Of a stretch of 64,000 nucleotides of DNA, positions 52,297 through 62,373 are shown one piece after another. The stretch's first letter is position 1; every line of letters starts with the position of its first letter. The position numbers and the translations under genes are program-made. The DNA comes from M3007 sp038203695 (GTDB lineage: Bacteria; Bacteroidota; Bacteroidia; Chitinophagales; Saprospiraceae), in contig JBBRDQ010000003.1 of NCBI GenBank assembly GCA_038203695.1, positions 3,826 to 67,825 of the forward strand, in the 5' to 3' direction. The notes beneath the pieces were generated by a model. The model was not told the DNA's origin, did not search any database, and saw nothing but the letters and a program-made list of their open reading frames with translations.

Positions 52297-55200
52297 ATGC
52301 GTATCTACCTACTTTTGTTCCTCGGAATAGCATTTTATGCGTCCCGTGTTTCCGCCCAATGCAGTCAAACGATTACGACTTTCCCGTACCATGAAGATTT
52401 TGAAGGCAGTGATGGCGGCTGGTCAGCCGGTGGGACCGGTAGCGACTGGACCCTGGGCACACCGGATAAAGCCGTGATCAACAGCGCCGGTAACGGCTTG
52501 ACCAGTTGGGTTACCGGTGGCTTGACGGCCTCATTTTACAATTTTGGGCAGCGTTCGTCGCTCGAAAGCCCTTGTTTTGATTTCACGACCCTCACGCGTC
52601 CATATATCTATTTTAAAATATGGTGGGAAACGGAACAGCGGTACGACGGGGCTAATTTGCAGTATTCCCTCAATGGCGGCACCTCGTGGACCAATGTCGG
52701 CGGCATTAACGACGCCGTGAATTGTCTGAATGAAAACTGGTATAACTATAACAGCGTCACCAATTTAAATACGCTGGCCACCGTCCGGAATGGCTGGACC
52801 GGGAATATACAACCTACCAGCGGCAGTTGTCAGGGTGGTTTTGGCAGCAATGGCTGGGTGGTCGCCAAACACTGCATGCCTTACCTGGCCGGCAAACCAA
52901 GCGTAAAATTTCGCTTCACGTTTGGTGCGGGCACGACCTGCAACGACTTCGACGGTTTTGCCTTTGACGATATTTATATTGAAAACGCGCCGCCGATCGC
53001 CGCGTCGTTTGTGCCGGTTTGCGCGGGCGATAAAACCTATACCTTCAGCGATAGTTCTACCTATTGTCCGGATACCTGGAACTGGAATTTTGGCGAACCC
53101 GCTTCCGGTGCTGCCAATACCAGTACCTTTCAAAATCCATCCCATACCTACAGTACGCCCGGTGTTTATACGGTAACATTCACCGCCGGCAGCCTTTGCA
53201 GCGGCACCGCCACCACCACGCAAACGGTAACTATACTCGGTGCCACGGCAGTCACCACCCCCGTTTCTTGTCAGGGCGGTAATAATGGTTCGGCGACGGT
53301 GCAAGTAATGCCGGCCAATGGCAATCTTACTTATTCGTGGAGCATCGTTCCTGCACAAAGCGGTGCTACTGCTACGAATTTATCAGCCGGTACGTACACG
53401 GTTTCCGTATCGTCATCGGGCGGATGCCCAACCACCACTACCATAACGATCACGGAGCCGGCAGCCCTGCAACATACCACCTCGACCATCGATGCAACGT
53501 GTGGGAAACCGAACGGCTCCGCCACGATTGCCGCGACCGGTGGCACATTGCCTTACACGTATGTGTGGTCGCCTTCCGGTGGAACGAATGCAAGTGCAAC
53601 TAGTTTATTAGCAGGAAATTATACGATTACAATTACCGATCAGCAGGGTTGCACCGACTTGGCTTCTGCGACGATTTCGGATACGCCACCGGTACAAACG
53701 ACGATCGGGCTGGTGGAAAATGTAAGTTGCTTCGGAAGCAGTGACGGCCAGGCCACCAGCATGGTTACCGGCGGTACCGCACCGGTAACGTACGCATGGT
53801 CGCCGGCAGGTGGCACAAGCGCAACGGCGGCGGGACTCGCTGCCGGAACGTATCAAGTCGTGGTGACGGATGCTAAACTTTGTACGGCTACCGCACTCGC
53901 AGTGCTTACGCAACCGACGGCTTTGACCTACACTGCTACCACTACACCCGCCACTTGTGGTGGGAGCGATGGTTCGGCAACAGTTATAACCAGCGGTGGT
54001 ACGGCTCCCTATACTTACAACTGGGTGCCGTCAGGTAGCACCGCGTCCACTGCAACAGGTTTATTATCCGGCAATTATAACGTGACGGTGACCGATACAA
54101 ACGGGTGCACTGATGTGCTCGCAGTCAATGTTGGAAATGTTGGCGGTTTGCAGGCAACGGTTTCCAGTACGACTGGGGTGCGTTGTTTCGGGGAACAAAC
54201 TGGCAGTGCCACGGTAACGGCCAGCGGCGGCACATTGCCCTATACTTACCAATGGTCGCCGGCGGGTGGTACGACTGCAACAGCGAGCGGATTAGCGGCT
54301 GGAAATTATTTCGTCACCGTCGTAGATGCGAATCAATGTGTGGCTGCGGTGGCGACCGTCATTACCCAACCGCAAGCCTTGCAATATGCTTTAGCGGCCC
54401 AACCAATCCGCTGTTTTGGCGAGCGCAACGGCGCTTTGACCGTAAGTTCGTCGGGCGGTGTCGCTCCTTATCTCTATCAATGGTCAACCGGAGAGACCGC
54501 TGCAACCGCCTCGGATCTGGCTGCTGACGGCTATGCGGTTACGATAACCGATGCATCCGGTTGTCGCATTGTAACCGATACTTTTTTGTCACAACCAACG
54601 CGGATCGTCAGTCGACCAGCGGTTATATCCGTACGTTGTCATAATGAGGCCAATGGAACGATCTATATCGACACGACTTTCGGCGGATCTGCTCCGTATT
54701 TATACGCCTTGAATCAGGGGAATTTTGCGACAATAGCGGCCTTTACAGGCCTGAAAGGTGGTAATTACGTGCTTTTTACCCAAGATGCGAATGGATGTTT
54801 AGTCATTGATTCGGTGGAGGTTAAGAATCCGGCGGTCAATACTGTTTTCATCGGGAACGATACCCTGATTAATATTGGTGACAGTATTTTATTGGATGCT
54901 GTATTAATTGACCCGGGCGGGGTGGCGCATTTTGCCTGGACGCCTGCGGTTGCCGTTACCTGCGATACCTGCGTCCCAACGTTTGTACGGCCCTTCGTGA
55001 GCACGGTGTACACATTGATGGTGACCGATACAAGTGGCTGCGTTACGTCCGATGCCCGGAGAATCGCCGTCAACGGTCCGTCTGTTTATATCCCCAACGT
55101 TTTTAAACCGGGCGCTTCCGGTTATGAAAATGATCATTTTACGCTGTATGCCGGTTTTGGTATTGCCGAAATTGAAATGTTGCAGGTGTATGATCGCTGG

Positions 55201-55374
55201 GGTGGACTGGTTTTTGAACGTCGCAATTTTCAGCCTTCCGATCCAAATATGGGGTGGGATGGCCGGATACGCGGCGAAAAAGCGGCGGTAGGCGTCTATG
55301 CGTATGCCAGCCGGGTGCGCTGGCTGGACGGTACCAGCGTTTGGTATAAGGGAGACGTAACCTTGTTGAAATAA
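52297..55374 (+). CDS. Large surface protein with PKD domain, SprB repeats and type B T9SS (CHU_C) tail
   Basis: 1025 residues from MRIYLLLFLGIAFYAS; signal peptide to RVSAQ. A lectin/MAM-like N-terminal domain (about 28-225) is followed by a PKD domain (about 230-320; WNWNFGEPASG, PSHTYSTPGVYTVTF), then seven SprB-type repeats (about 320-890). Each repeat shows xCxGxxNGSATV, a G-T-x-PYTY-x-WSP core and GxYTVTVTDxxGC. The final ~95 residues (YIPNVFKPG, VYDRWGGLVFERRNF, GVYAYASRV) are the CHU_C domain, a type B signal for T9SS export. SprB-like proteins act as gliding adhesins. Start sites further upstream precede or overlap the promoter. Confidence 0.93.
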   Translation: MRIYLLLFLGIAFYASRVSAQCSQTITTFPYHEDFEGSDGGWSAGGTGSDWTLGTPDKAVINSAGNGLTSWVTGGLTASFYNFGQRSSLESPCFDFTTLTRPYIYFKIWWETEQRYDGANLQYSLNGGTSWTNVGGINDAVNCLNENWYNYNSVTNLNTLATVRNGWTGNIQPTSGSCQGGFGSNGWVVAKHCMPYLAGKPSVKFRFTFGAGTTCNDFDGFAFDDIYIENAPPIAASFVPVCAGDKTYTFSDSSTYCPDTWNWNFGEPASGAANTSTFQNPSHTYSTPGVYTVTFTAGSLCSGTATTTQTVTILGATAVTTPVSCQGGNNGSATVQVMPANGNLTYSWSIVPAQSGATATNLSAGTYTVSVSSSGGCPTTTTITITEPAALQHTTSTIDATCGKPNGSATIAATGGTLPYTYVWSPSGGTNASATSLLAGNYTITITDQQGCTDLASATISDTPPVQTTIGLVENVSCFGSSDGQATSMVTGGTAPVTYAWSPAGGTSATAAGLAAGTYQVVVTDAKLCTATALAVLTQPTALTYTATTTPATCGGSDGSATVITSGGTAPYTYNWVPSGSTASTATGLLSGNYNVTVTDTNGCTDVLAVNVGNVGGLQATVSSTTGVRCFGEQTGSATVTASGGTLPYTYQWSPAGGTTATASGLAAGNYFVTVVDANQCVAAVATVITQPQALQYALAAQPIRCFGERNGALTVSSSGGVAPYLYQWSTGETAATASDLAADGYAVTITDASGCRIVTDTFLSQPTRIVSRPAVISVRCHNEANGTIYIDTTFGGSAPYLYALNQGNFATIAAFTGLKGGNYVLFTQDANGCLVIDSVEVKNPAVNTVFIGNDTLINIGDSILLDAVLIDPGGVAHFAWTPAVAVTCDTCVPTFVRPFVSTVYTLMVTDTSGCVTSDARRIAVNGPSVYIPNVFKPGASGYENDHFTLYAGFGIAEIEMLQVYDRWGGLVFERRNFQPSDPNMGWDGRIRGEKAAVGVYAYASRVRWLDGTSVWYKGDVTLLK

Positions 55375-55399
55375 AAACACTCCCTACCTTCCCCGCAAA

Positions 55400-57631
55400 A
55401 TGTCCGCCCTTTCCATCATCGGTATTCGCCATCATGGCCCCGGCTCCGCCCGCGGGCTGGTGCGGGCTTTGCTGGCATTTGAACCCGATATCGTGCTGAT
55501 CGAAGGGCCTGCCGATGCGGAGGCGTTAATTGTCGCGGCCACCTTGCCGGGGATGGTGCCACCGGTGGCCATGCTGGTGTACAATCCTAAAAATCTACAG
55601 GCGGCTTCCTTTTTTCCATTTGCGGAATTCAGTCCCGAATGGCAGGCGATTCAATATGGACTCGCCCAGGGGATACCCGTGCGTTTTATGGATTTACCGA
55701 TGAGCCTGCAATTTGGGTTGCGGGAAGAAGATGCCCAACAAGTGCTTCATTTTCAAATAAATACCGATCCGGCTGACACGATTGATCCCTTTAAAAAAAT
55801 CGCGCAACTGGCGGGTTATTCGGACCCGGAACGCTGGTGGGATACGTTTGTAGAGGGACCGTCGCTCCAGGCATCCTCCGAACAGGTGGTGCTGGAGCTG
55901 ATGCGTGCACTGCGCGACGACAAGACACTGCCCGAAAGCCGAGAAACATTGCTGCGCGAAGCCTGGATGCGCCAGACGATCCGCACCGCGCAGAAAGAGG
56001 GGTTTGCAAAAATAGCGGTGGTGTGCGGGGCCTGGCACGGTCCGGCCTTGGCGGACGTTGGTCAATATAAGGCTTCCGCCGATGCCGCTTTGTTGAAAGG
56101 GCTTAAAAAAATAAAAACCGAAGCGACCTGGATTCCTTGGTCATTTGATCGCCTGGCTGCACAAAGCGGCTACGCTGCCGGTATCCTGGCACCGGCCTGG
56201 TACCGGTTGCTGTTTCAGACCACCGCCGATGCGCCGGCCACCGCGACCATTCAATGGTTGAGCCAAGTGGCCCGGTTGCTGCGCAAGGAAGGAATTGATA
56301 CCTCTTCGGCGCACATTATCGAAGCAGTACGCCTTGCGGAAGGTTTGGCAGTATTGCGGAATATGGCGTTGCCCGGCATTGAGGAATTGCGCGAAGCGGC
56401 CATTACCGTACTGGGCGAGGGTACTGAAAAATTACTGGAACTGATTGACCAGCAGTTGATTATCGGCGATGTGCTCGGTACGGTACCGGATAAATTGCCT
56501 ATGCCACCGCTGCGGGCCGATTTTGAACAGCAGGTGAAAAGTTGCCGTTTGGAACGCAGCACCGTTGAAAAGGTCGTGCAACTCGATCTGCGGCAGGAAG
56601 CGCATCTGCGCAAAAGCCACTTGCTGCATCGCCTCCAATTGCTGGGCATGCAATGGGGCAAAAACCAGCCGGTACAGGAGGGGAAACAGGGTCGTTTTCA
56701 CGAAGACTGGGCCCTGAAATGGTTGCCCGATTATGAAATTCGCCTGATTGAAGCGGGGCATTGGGGCAATACGGTGGAAGATGCGTCGCTCCGTCGCACC
56801 CGTCGCCGCGCCCGAGAGACCGATTCGCTGCCGGTACTGGTTGAGTTGCTGACGGTCACCCTGAAAGCGGATCTCACGACGCTGCTGCCGGAAGTGCTGC
56901 AACAGTTACAACAGGTTTCCGCGCTGGCCAAAGATGCTTTGTTACTGGCGGAAGCCATCCTGCCTTTGGCGGAAGTATTGCGGTATGGCAGTGCAAGGAA
57001 GTTTGATTTACAGGCAGTTACCTTATTGCTGGAGCAAATAATTCCCCGCATGTGTCTGCAATTGCCAGTCGCCTGCATCGGGATCGATGAAGATGTGGCC
57101 ATTGATGTACAGCGTAAAATGCTGGCGGTAAATCGTGCGCTGGGTATTCTGGCCAATGCGGATTACGAGTCGAGGTGGGTAAAAACCCTACAGATGATCG
57201 GCGACTCGACCGCCAGCGCACCGCTGCTTACCGGCTTTGCTACCCGTTTATTATTCGATAAAAATGAATTATCCGCCGAAGAAACCGGTACCCGCATGCG
57301 CTACCACTGGTCCCGTGCGCAGGCCCCCGCCGAAGCGGCCTTGTGGCTGGAAGGATTTCTGCACGGCAGTGGTTTATTACTGTTGCATCACACCGTGCTC
57401 TGGCAAACGCTGGATACCTGGGTCGACGAACTGGACGAGGCTATTTTCCGGGAGTTATTGCCGTTACTGCGGCGTACATTCAGCCGGTTTACGGGTCCGG
57501 AGCGTGTAAAAATGCTGGATCTGGCGCGGAATGAGCCGCAGGTGGGCGTTACACTTAAGGTGGGTGTAGAAGATTTGGATTTAGAAAGAGGGGAAGCAGT
57601 ACTCGATATATTGCGAAAAATTCTGTCTTAA
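55400..57631 (+). CDS. DUF5682 family protein
   Basis: 743 residues, no signal peptide. The N-terminus IGIRHHGPGSARGLVRALL and IVLIEGPADAEALI resemble the EreA/ChaN/TraB-like fold with a conserved His pair and Glu; CGAWHGPAL near 213 adds another His. The rest is helical. DUF5682 genes are usually found with a SWIM zinc-finger protein, DUF5691, a MoxR-type AAA+ ATPase and a VWA protein; such MoxR/VWA sets have been proposed as conflict or quality-control systems. Here none of these partners is present. It begins 25 nt after the SprB-type gene, and low-GC accessory DNA follows it. Confidence 0.82.
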   Translation: MSALSIIGIRHHGPGSARGLVRALLAFEPDIVLIEGPADAEALIVAATLPGMVPPVAMLVYNPKNLQAASFFPFAEFSPEWQAIQYGLAQGIPVRFMDLPMSLQFGLREEDAQQVLHFQINTDPADTIDPFKKIAQLAGYSDPERWWDTFVEGPSLQASSEQVVLELMRALRDDKTLPESRETLLREAWMRQTIRTAQKEGFAKIAVVCGAWHGPALADVGQYKASADAALLKGLKKIKTEATWIPWSFDRLAAQSGYAAGILAPAWYRLLFQTTADAPATATIQWLSQVARLLRKEGIDTSSAHIIEAVRLAEGLAVLRNMALPGIEELREAAITVLGEGTEKLLELIDQQLIIGDVLGTVPDKLPMPPLRADFEQQVKSCRLERSTVEKVVQLDLRQEAHLRKSHLLHRLQLLGMQWGKNQPVQEGKQGRFHEDWALKWLPDYEIRLIEAGHWGNTVEDASLRRTRRRARETDSLPVLVELLTVTLKADLTTLLPEVLQQLQQVSALAKDALLLAEAILPLAEVLRYGSARKFDLQAVTLLLEQIIPRMCLQLPVACIGIDEDVAIDVQRKMLAVNRALGILANADYESRWVKTLQMIGDSTASAPLLTGFATRLLFDKNELSAEETGTRMRYHWSRAQAPAEAALWLEGFLHGSGLLLLHHTVLWQTLDTWVDELDEAIFRELLPLLRRTFSRFTGPERVKMLDLARNEPQVGVTLKVGVEDLDLERGEAVLDILRKILS

Positions 57632-57934
57632 TTTTAGTTTTTAGTTTCTAACAATACTTTCAGTAAAGCATTGCGCAGCGATTCTGCCGATGTTCGGATA
57701 ACTAGCGAAAAATGGTTCCAATAAGCCATCTCGTGGCAATGACCATATCGGCCCCGAAGCGGAGAAAAAAATCACGTTGCCGCTTGTTTATGTTCGGCAT
57801 TTGTTGCATTTTCGCACCCACAAGTGTTTCAATACCCGCGGGCAAAAGTTGGTTAAGTTTTGTAACATCTCTCTAAACTTTGTCCCATAACTGCATTTTT
57901 TACCAACCATTTGATATTTAACTAAACACAATTA
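57632..57934. other. Intergenic junction between core-like and accessory DNA
   Basis: 303 nt with no convincing gene. A minus-strand frame (57710-57850 region) is free of stops and reads LPAGIETLVGAK and FFLRFGADMVIATRW, but has no start and no match I recognise. The last third is AT-rich and leads into the S41 gene; TAAACTTTG at 57879-57889 is a near -7 box. Confidence 0.4.
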
Positions 57935-59374
57935 ATGAAAAAAGCCATAGTCTTTCTCTTAGCAAACATCTTTTTGTCAATAAATGTATTTTCGCAAGGA
58001 AGTAAATGCAATTGCTTGGATAATTTAAATGAACTTGTTGCGAAAACAGCAGAAAACTATGCAGGATTTCCAGCAAAAGTTAACGCTAGTACAAATTTGA
58101 GTTACAAAAAGTTAGTTAAGAAGTTACAGAAAAAAACGGCGATTGAACAAAATCCTAAAAAATGTTTTTATTTACTCAAGGAATATGTACGATTTTTTAG
58201 TGATAAACACTTTGTCTTAAGTTATGCAAATGACAAAGATTACGACATTGAAAATTTATTATATGCAGATAACTACTTTAAAAATGCGATTTCCAAAAAT
58301 AAACTAACCCAAATTGAGGGTATTTGGATAAATTCGGATACCTCCATAAAATTAGCAATTCAGAAATTTCCTCGTAACATATATAAAGGTATTGTCCTTG
58401 AATCTAAAAATGAAAAATTACCAATTGGACTGGTGTATCTTACTTTTACACCTGCAAAAAATGGCTATACCGCTAAAACGTTTAATTCATTTATTACGAC
58501 CGACATTCCTGCAAAACAGAAAGGAAACCTTTTGCAGATTTGGAATCATACTATGTTTGGCAAAATTTACCCAGATAAATTGACGGAATCTGAACAAAAC
58601 GAATTGAATCTTTGGAGAGATAATAACAATGGCCTTTCCTTCCAAAAATTATCTATAAAAACTGCTTACTTAAAAATTCCCACTTTCTTCAATAATGACG
58701 ATAAAATTCAGGATTTAGTTAGTAAAAATGACTCAATTATAAAAACTTGTCAGAATCTAATTGTTGACTTAACAGGGAATGGAGGTGGCAATACTGGTTG
58801 GGTTTCTTTTTTGCCATATTTTATGACAAATTCTGTAAATCAATATGACACTTATTTACGTGTAACACCAGATAATGTAAGGTCTAAATTGGCTGATTTA
58901 GAACCTTTTGTAATTAATCCAATTCCAATTGAATATAAAAAATATTTTCCTGATGATATTCTAGCCGCCTATAGAAAAGCATATCAAGAACTTTCAAGTA
59001 CTAAAGAGCCATTTTATCCCATTCCTGGCGTAACATTTCCATTAGATTCTATTGTAGCGAGGCCAAGTAAAATTGCATTGATTGTGGATGATTTTTGCGG
59101 TAGTTCAACTGAGTATTTTTTCTCTATCTCAAAACAAAGTAAAAAAACAATAAGTTATGGCATAAGTACGATTGGTATGATGGACTATGAAGGAATGTCC
59201 AATCCTACTTCCCTGCCTTACGATAAATATATATTAACTATACCAATAGTCAAATCAAGTTGGACTGATACAAATCCAATCGACCAGAAAGGATTTAAAC
59301 CTGATAAGGTTTTAAAAAATATAGAACAAAAAGATTGGATTGAGTATGTAAGAAAAGATTTGGAAAGAGAATGA
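57935..59374 (+). CDS. S41 family peptidase-like secreted protein, low GC
   Basis: 479 residues; signal peptide MKKAIVFLLANIFLSINVFSQ. The tail-specific protease core is recognisable: LIVDLTGNGGGNTGWVSF (oxyanion region) and ALIVDDFCGSSTEYFF, with Ser of CGSS as likely nucleophile; the Lys of the Ser-Lys dyad cannot be placed with certainty. No PDZ domain is obvious; N-terminal ~200 residues are Cys-containing and helical. The gene is strikingly AT-rich, with AAA/AAT/TTA codons, unlike the upstream genes, which points to horizontal transfer. Substrate unknown. Confidence 0.85.
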   Translation: MKKAIVFLLANIFLSINVFSQGSKCNCLDNLNELVAKTAENYAGFPAKVNASTNLSYKKLVKKLQKKTAIEQNPKKCFYLLKEYVRFFSDKHFVLSYANDKDYDIENLLYADNYFKNAISKNKLTQIEGIWINSDTSIKLAIQKFPRNIYKGIVLESKNEKLPIGLVYLTFTPAKNGYTAKTFNSFITTDIPAKQKGNLLQIWNHTMFGKIYPDKLTESEQNELNLWRDNNNGLSFQKLSIKTAYLKIPTFFNNDDKIQDLVSKNDSIIKTCQNLIVDLTGNGGGNTGWVSFLPYFMTNSVNQYDTYLRVTPDNVRSKLADLEPFVINPIPIEYKKYFPDDILAAYRKAYQELSSTKEPFYPIPGVTFPLDSIVARPSKIALIVDDFCGSSTEYFFSISKQSKKTISYGISTIGMMDYEGMSNPTSLPYDKYILTIPIVKSSWTDTNPIDQKGFKPDKVLKNIEQKDWIEYVRKDLERE

Positions 59375-59379
59375 CACTA

Positions 59380-59677
59380 ATTTCCAGCCGTATCTTTTCA
59401 GTTAGGTGAAAATCACCTCCAGTTCTTTAAAAGTTTGAGAAAATTAATTTGGCGATTTTCGCGCCTTTGACATACATTTTTTTGACAATGTAATGGGGGC
59501 GCATTGAATCCCTCCGACCATCTTGTGCAAATTCAGTGATCGTTACCTAGAACCCATTTTTTAACAAAATATCCACGCAAAAGGTAAAATAAATGCAAAA
59601 GTGATGCTGATAATCAAATTTTTGACCCTTGTCTGGCTTTGGTTTTTTTACCCAATTAAAAGTGTACGGCTGGAAAT
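59380..59677. mobile_element. Possible MITE-like element with 13-bp terminal inverted repeats
   Basis: ATTTCCAGCCGTA (59380-59392) and TACGGCTGGAAAT (59665-59677) are perfect inverted repeats bounding 298 bp without a credible gene. No clear target-site duplication was found. A short perfect hairpin AGGTGA-AAA-TCACCT (59404-59418) lies inside. Confidence 0.45.
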
Positions 59678-59878
59678 AAATGAAATAAGGCAAACTGTTT
59701 TCGTTCGCTAATTTTGGAAACTTTCTTTCAAAACCAATTTCAGGTGGGTATATCAAAAAGGTTGAGACAGAAAAAGGTCTCGTGGCTGATTGGCTATTTG
59801 AAAAGTAATGCTATGTTTGTCCATCCAAATCAGCATCACATGAACCAAGTTGCTCCATTTATACTCCGTTCCTGTATC
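59678..59878. other. Gene-poor accessory stretch
   Basis: No feature recognised except a frame continuing to 59989 with no family similarity and no promoter; treated as non-coding. Confidence 0.4.
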
Positions 59879-59926
59879 TTGCGTGAATCCAGCCAGTTTG
59901 GGTTGGATTCACGCAACGCTCACGTT
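59879..59926 (+). repeat. Hairpin followed by CTCAC-GTT (attC-like right half)
   Basis: TTGCGTGAATCCA (59879-59891) pairs perfectly with TGGATTCACGCAA (59904-59916), followed by CGCTCACGTTGACA. The ending resembles that of the palindrome at 62854-62924 (GCTCACGTTAGCAC). The left simple site expected for a complete attC was not found. Confidence 0.4.
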
Positions 59927-59983
59927 GACATAATGGGTTTTCACGCAATGGCATCTGTGGGGGGGGTATTGACGGATAACTTT

Positions 59984-59993
59984 AGTTAGGCAC
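59984..59993 (+). repeat. Left 10-bp boundary repeat AGTTAGGCAC
   Basis: Exact reverse complement of GTGCCTAACT at 62854-62863. The two copies bound the two-gene unit 60042-62838. It contains GTTAGGC, which fits the integron core GTTRRRY. Confidence 0.45.
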
Positions 59994-60041
59994 AATAAGA
60001 AGAAAAAAATAATATTTTTCATCAAATATATGTTTAACGGT

Positions 60042-62369
60042 ATGAAAACGTACATTTTTCACGCTTTTCTCACAATTTTCGGGTTGCTCGCAGCCCAACA
60101 CGCTTCGGCACAACTCTATCCGGTCCCGCTTGCCCAGCGGATCGAAAATGCCAAGGCTATCATCAAGGGCAGGGTCATCGCCCAAAAATCCTATGCCGAC
60201 AGCAGGGACGATGTGTTCACCGCCAACCTCGTCCAAGTAGAGGCCATCCTTAAAGGTGTGGCTGAGGAAAAAGTGGTGGTGGTCACCAAGGGCGGCCACT
60301 TGGACGACCGCTCGGTCGAGTACTCACACGCCCTTTGGCTCACACCCGGACAGGAGGGCTACTTTTTCTTCATCCCTTCCGGCATCGAACCTATCGATGA
60401 CCACAACTATGGCTACGATAACTGGATCACTTATTCAGGCCCCCAGGGCTTTGTGCAGATGTTCAACGACCCGGTTTCAAAGGCAATCTTGGCCCGAGAC
60501 CCGTTCAACACCTATACCGACATTCAGGAGCAGTTGGTCGGCGTAATCGAGACACAGTCGGGCGAAAAAGCCGTTTCGTTGACGGGTGAGCGGGATTATC
60601 GCAGCGGAGTGCGGTACCACTTCACGGATTTTTCGCTCAGCGGCAACTCCGTGACCTTTAAGATTTACGCCAACTCCTTGATCGGCTCGAAAAAACTCTA
60701 TCAGAGCGGAATCGTGCTGGGCTACAACCCGCTGGTGTTCGGCAGCGGCCTCGGCACGAACGGCAATCTGTTGCTCTACGACGGCGGCATTTCCGCCGAG
60801 GCGGCCTACGACCTCGGCCTCGCCAACCAGTCGGGCGGCAAGGTCAAAATCTCGCTCGAAACCGTCGGTAGCGTGTCGGGGCTGTCATCCATTGATGGCA
60901 ACGAGGCCTTGTTGGCCAAGGGCAAGTTGACTTTTCTGAACCCGTTTTTAGACCCACAGATCGTTCCAGACGTGGCGCAGTCGCTCGCGCTCAACAAGTG
61001 GTACGACCCGCAGACGGGCCAAGCCTACCCCTTTGATACGGTGGTGATTGACTTCGATTTGAGAGAGTTGGCCGCGCCCATCATCACAAAGATTACTCCC
61101 GACACTGTGGCCGCAGGGATTGATCAAGTGATCGAAATCACGGGAATTAACTTCGGAAATTATGTGGACGGGGTGTCTTCCGTGAAGTTTACCGATGCCT
61201 CCGAAGGCAACGTCCCAGTCGTGTTTTTTCAAGCATTGAATGGTGATATTCAATACTGGGATCCAACCATGATAAGGGTCGTTGTCCCGACTGCTGGACG
61301 CATCCATCCTGATTCTTTGGCGAACGATAAGATGTATGCCGGAACAGGTAAAATACAAGTTTGCAATGATGTAAGCATGTGCGGAACCTCCTTGACCGAC
61401 CTCTTTGTAAAATACGCAACCTCTAATTACTGGACTGTATCAGGCGAAAACCCTATTGACCAAAGTTTTCCCATTTCGCTATTCGGCGCAAATGATGAAC
61501 ACGGATTTTATGTCAGTTTTGATGCAGGTTTTGCGGCCGATACAGCAGCACTAAGTTCATTCATGCGCGCCCTGAATACATGGAAGTGTGCGACAGGGCT
61601 TAACTACACAACCGATCCAGCTCACCCCAATCTATCTGCGACAAATACTGCGGTGATTTCTTATGCCCCATTAGGAGCAGGCACGATAGGAGAAACCGCT
61701 CGAACAGAATACAGGTGCAAAGATGTCGGGTCCAACTTTTATGTACAGGGATACCTTGGAAAGTGGACTTTGCAGTTTAACACTACTACGAGTTGGTACA
61801 AAAGCCAAAGTGAGGCGGGTATAATCGGTACGGGTAGTTACGATATGCAGTCAGTGGCATTGCACGAACTGGGCCATGCTCACCTACTACGCCATGTCAA
61901 TCAGGGCGACCATGTCATGTGGTTTGATATCGCCCCCCAAGATATTGTACGAAAGTTGAACACTTACGACATCGAAGGGGGCAACTGGGTTATGGATTTG
62001 AGCGGCTCGTCGTTGGTCGGTACAACCTGCCCAGAACTCACCAAGCCAATGTTTAGTGCTGACACTACCGGGTTGCCATGCAGCATATTATTGAATTCTA
62101 ATGAGTTGCACTTAGATGATCGCGTTATTAAAATCTATCCCAATCCGACAGATGGTACTTTGAATATATCATTTGATGAACCTCTGGGCGAGCGTTTCAA
62201 TCTTCGGGTTATTGATGCGACTGGAAGAAATTGGATCAGTCATTCCATTAGCGGTGCGTCCGCTGAGTTGATGCCACTTGATGTGTCCGCTCTTCCCAAA
62301 GGCTTGTACATACTATGCATCGAAACTGTTAAGGGACAGTCAATCTTCGCCAAATTTATTAAACTTTAA
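60042..62369 (+). CDS. T9SS-secreted zincin metalloprotease with IPT/TIG domain
   Basis: 775 residues from MKTYIFHAFLTIFG; signal peptide to ASAQ. After a ~300-residue N-terminal region an IPT/TIG domain is seen (about 350-435; ITKITPDTVAAGIDQVIEITGINFG). The protease domain carries HELGHAHLLRH (His608 as first His; HExxHxxxxxH) and a possible Met-turn (DHVMWF), as in metzincins/matrixins, though the usual Gly of HExxHxxGxxH is Leu. A type A T9SS domain ends it (IYPNPTDGTLNISF to SIFAKFIKL). Base composition changes within the gene at about 61.1 kb: the 5' part is GC-rich, the 3' part AT-richer. The next gene follows after 4 nt. Confidence 0.87.
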   Translation: MKTYIFHAFLTIFGLLAAQHASAQLYPVPLAQRIENAKAIIKGRVIAQKSYADSRDDVFTANLVQVEAILKGVAEEKVVVVTKGGHLDDRSVEYSHALWLTPGQEGYFFFIPSGIEPIDDHNYGYDNWITYSGPQGFVQMFNDPVSKAILARDPFNTYTDIQEQLVGVIETQSGEKAVSLTGERDYRSGVRYHFTDFSLSGNSVTFKIYANSLIGSKKLYQSGIVLGYNPLVFGSGLGTNGNLLLYDGGISAEAAYDLGLANQSGGKVKISLETVGSVSGLSSIDGNEALLAKGKLTFLNPFLDPQIVPDVAQSLALNKWYDPQTGQAYPFDTVVIDFDLRELAAPIITKITPDTVAAGIDQVIEITGINFGNYVDGVSSVKFTDASEGNVPVVFFQALNGDIQYWDPTMIRVVVPTAGRIHPDSLANDKMYAGTGKIQVCNDVSMCGTSLTDLFVKYATSNYWTVSGENPIDQSFPISLFGANDEHGFYVSFDAGFAADTAALSSFMRALNTWKCATGLNYTTDPAHPNLSATNTAVISYAPLGAGTIGETARTEYRCKDVGSNFYVQGYLGKWTLQFNTTTSWYKSQSEAGIIGTGSYDMQSVALHELGHAHLLRHVNQGDHVMWFDIAPQDIVRKLNTYDIEGGNWVMDLSGSSLVGTTCPELTKPMFSADTTGLPCSILLNSNELHLDDRVIKIYPNPTDGTLNISFDEPLGERFNLRVIDATGRNWISHSISGASAELMPLDVSALPKGLYILCIETVKGQSIFAKFIKL

Positions 62370-62373
62370 AATC

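Noticed and set aside
59714..59989. 91-codon plus-strand frame
   Set aside because: No promoter, no recognisable family, and it spans a hairpin and the cassette boundary.
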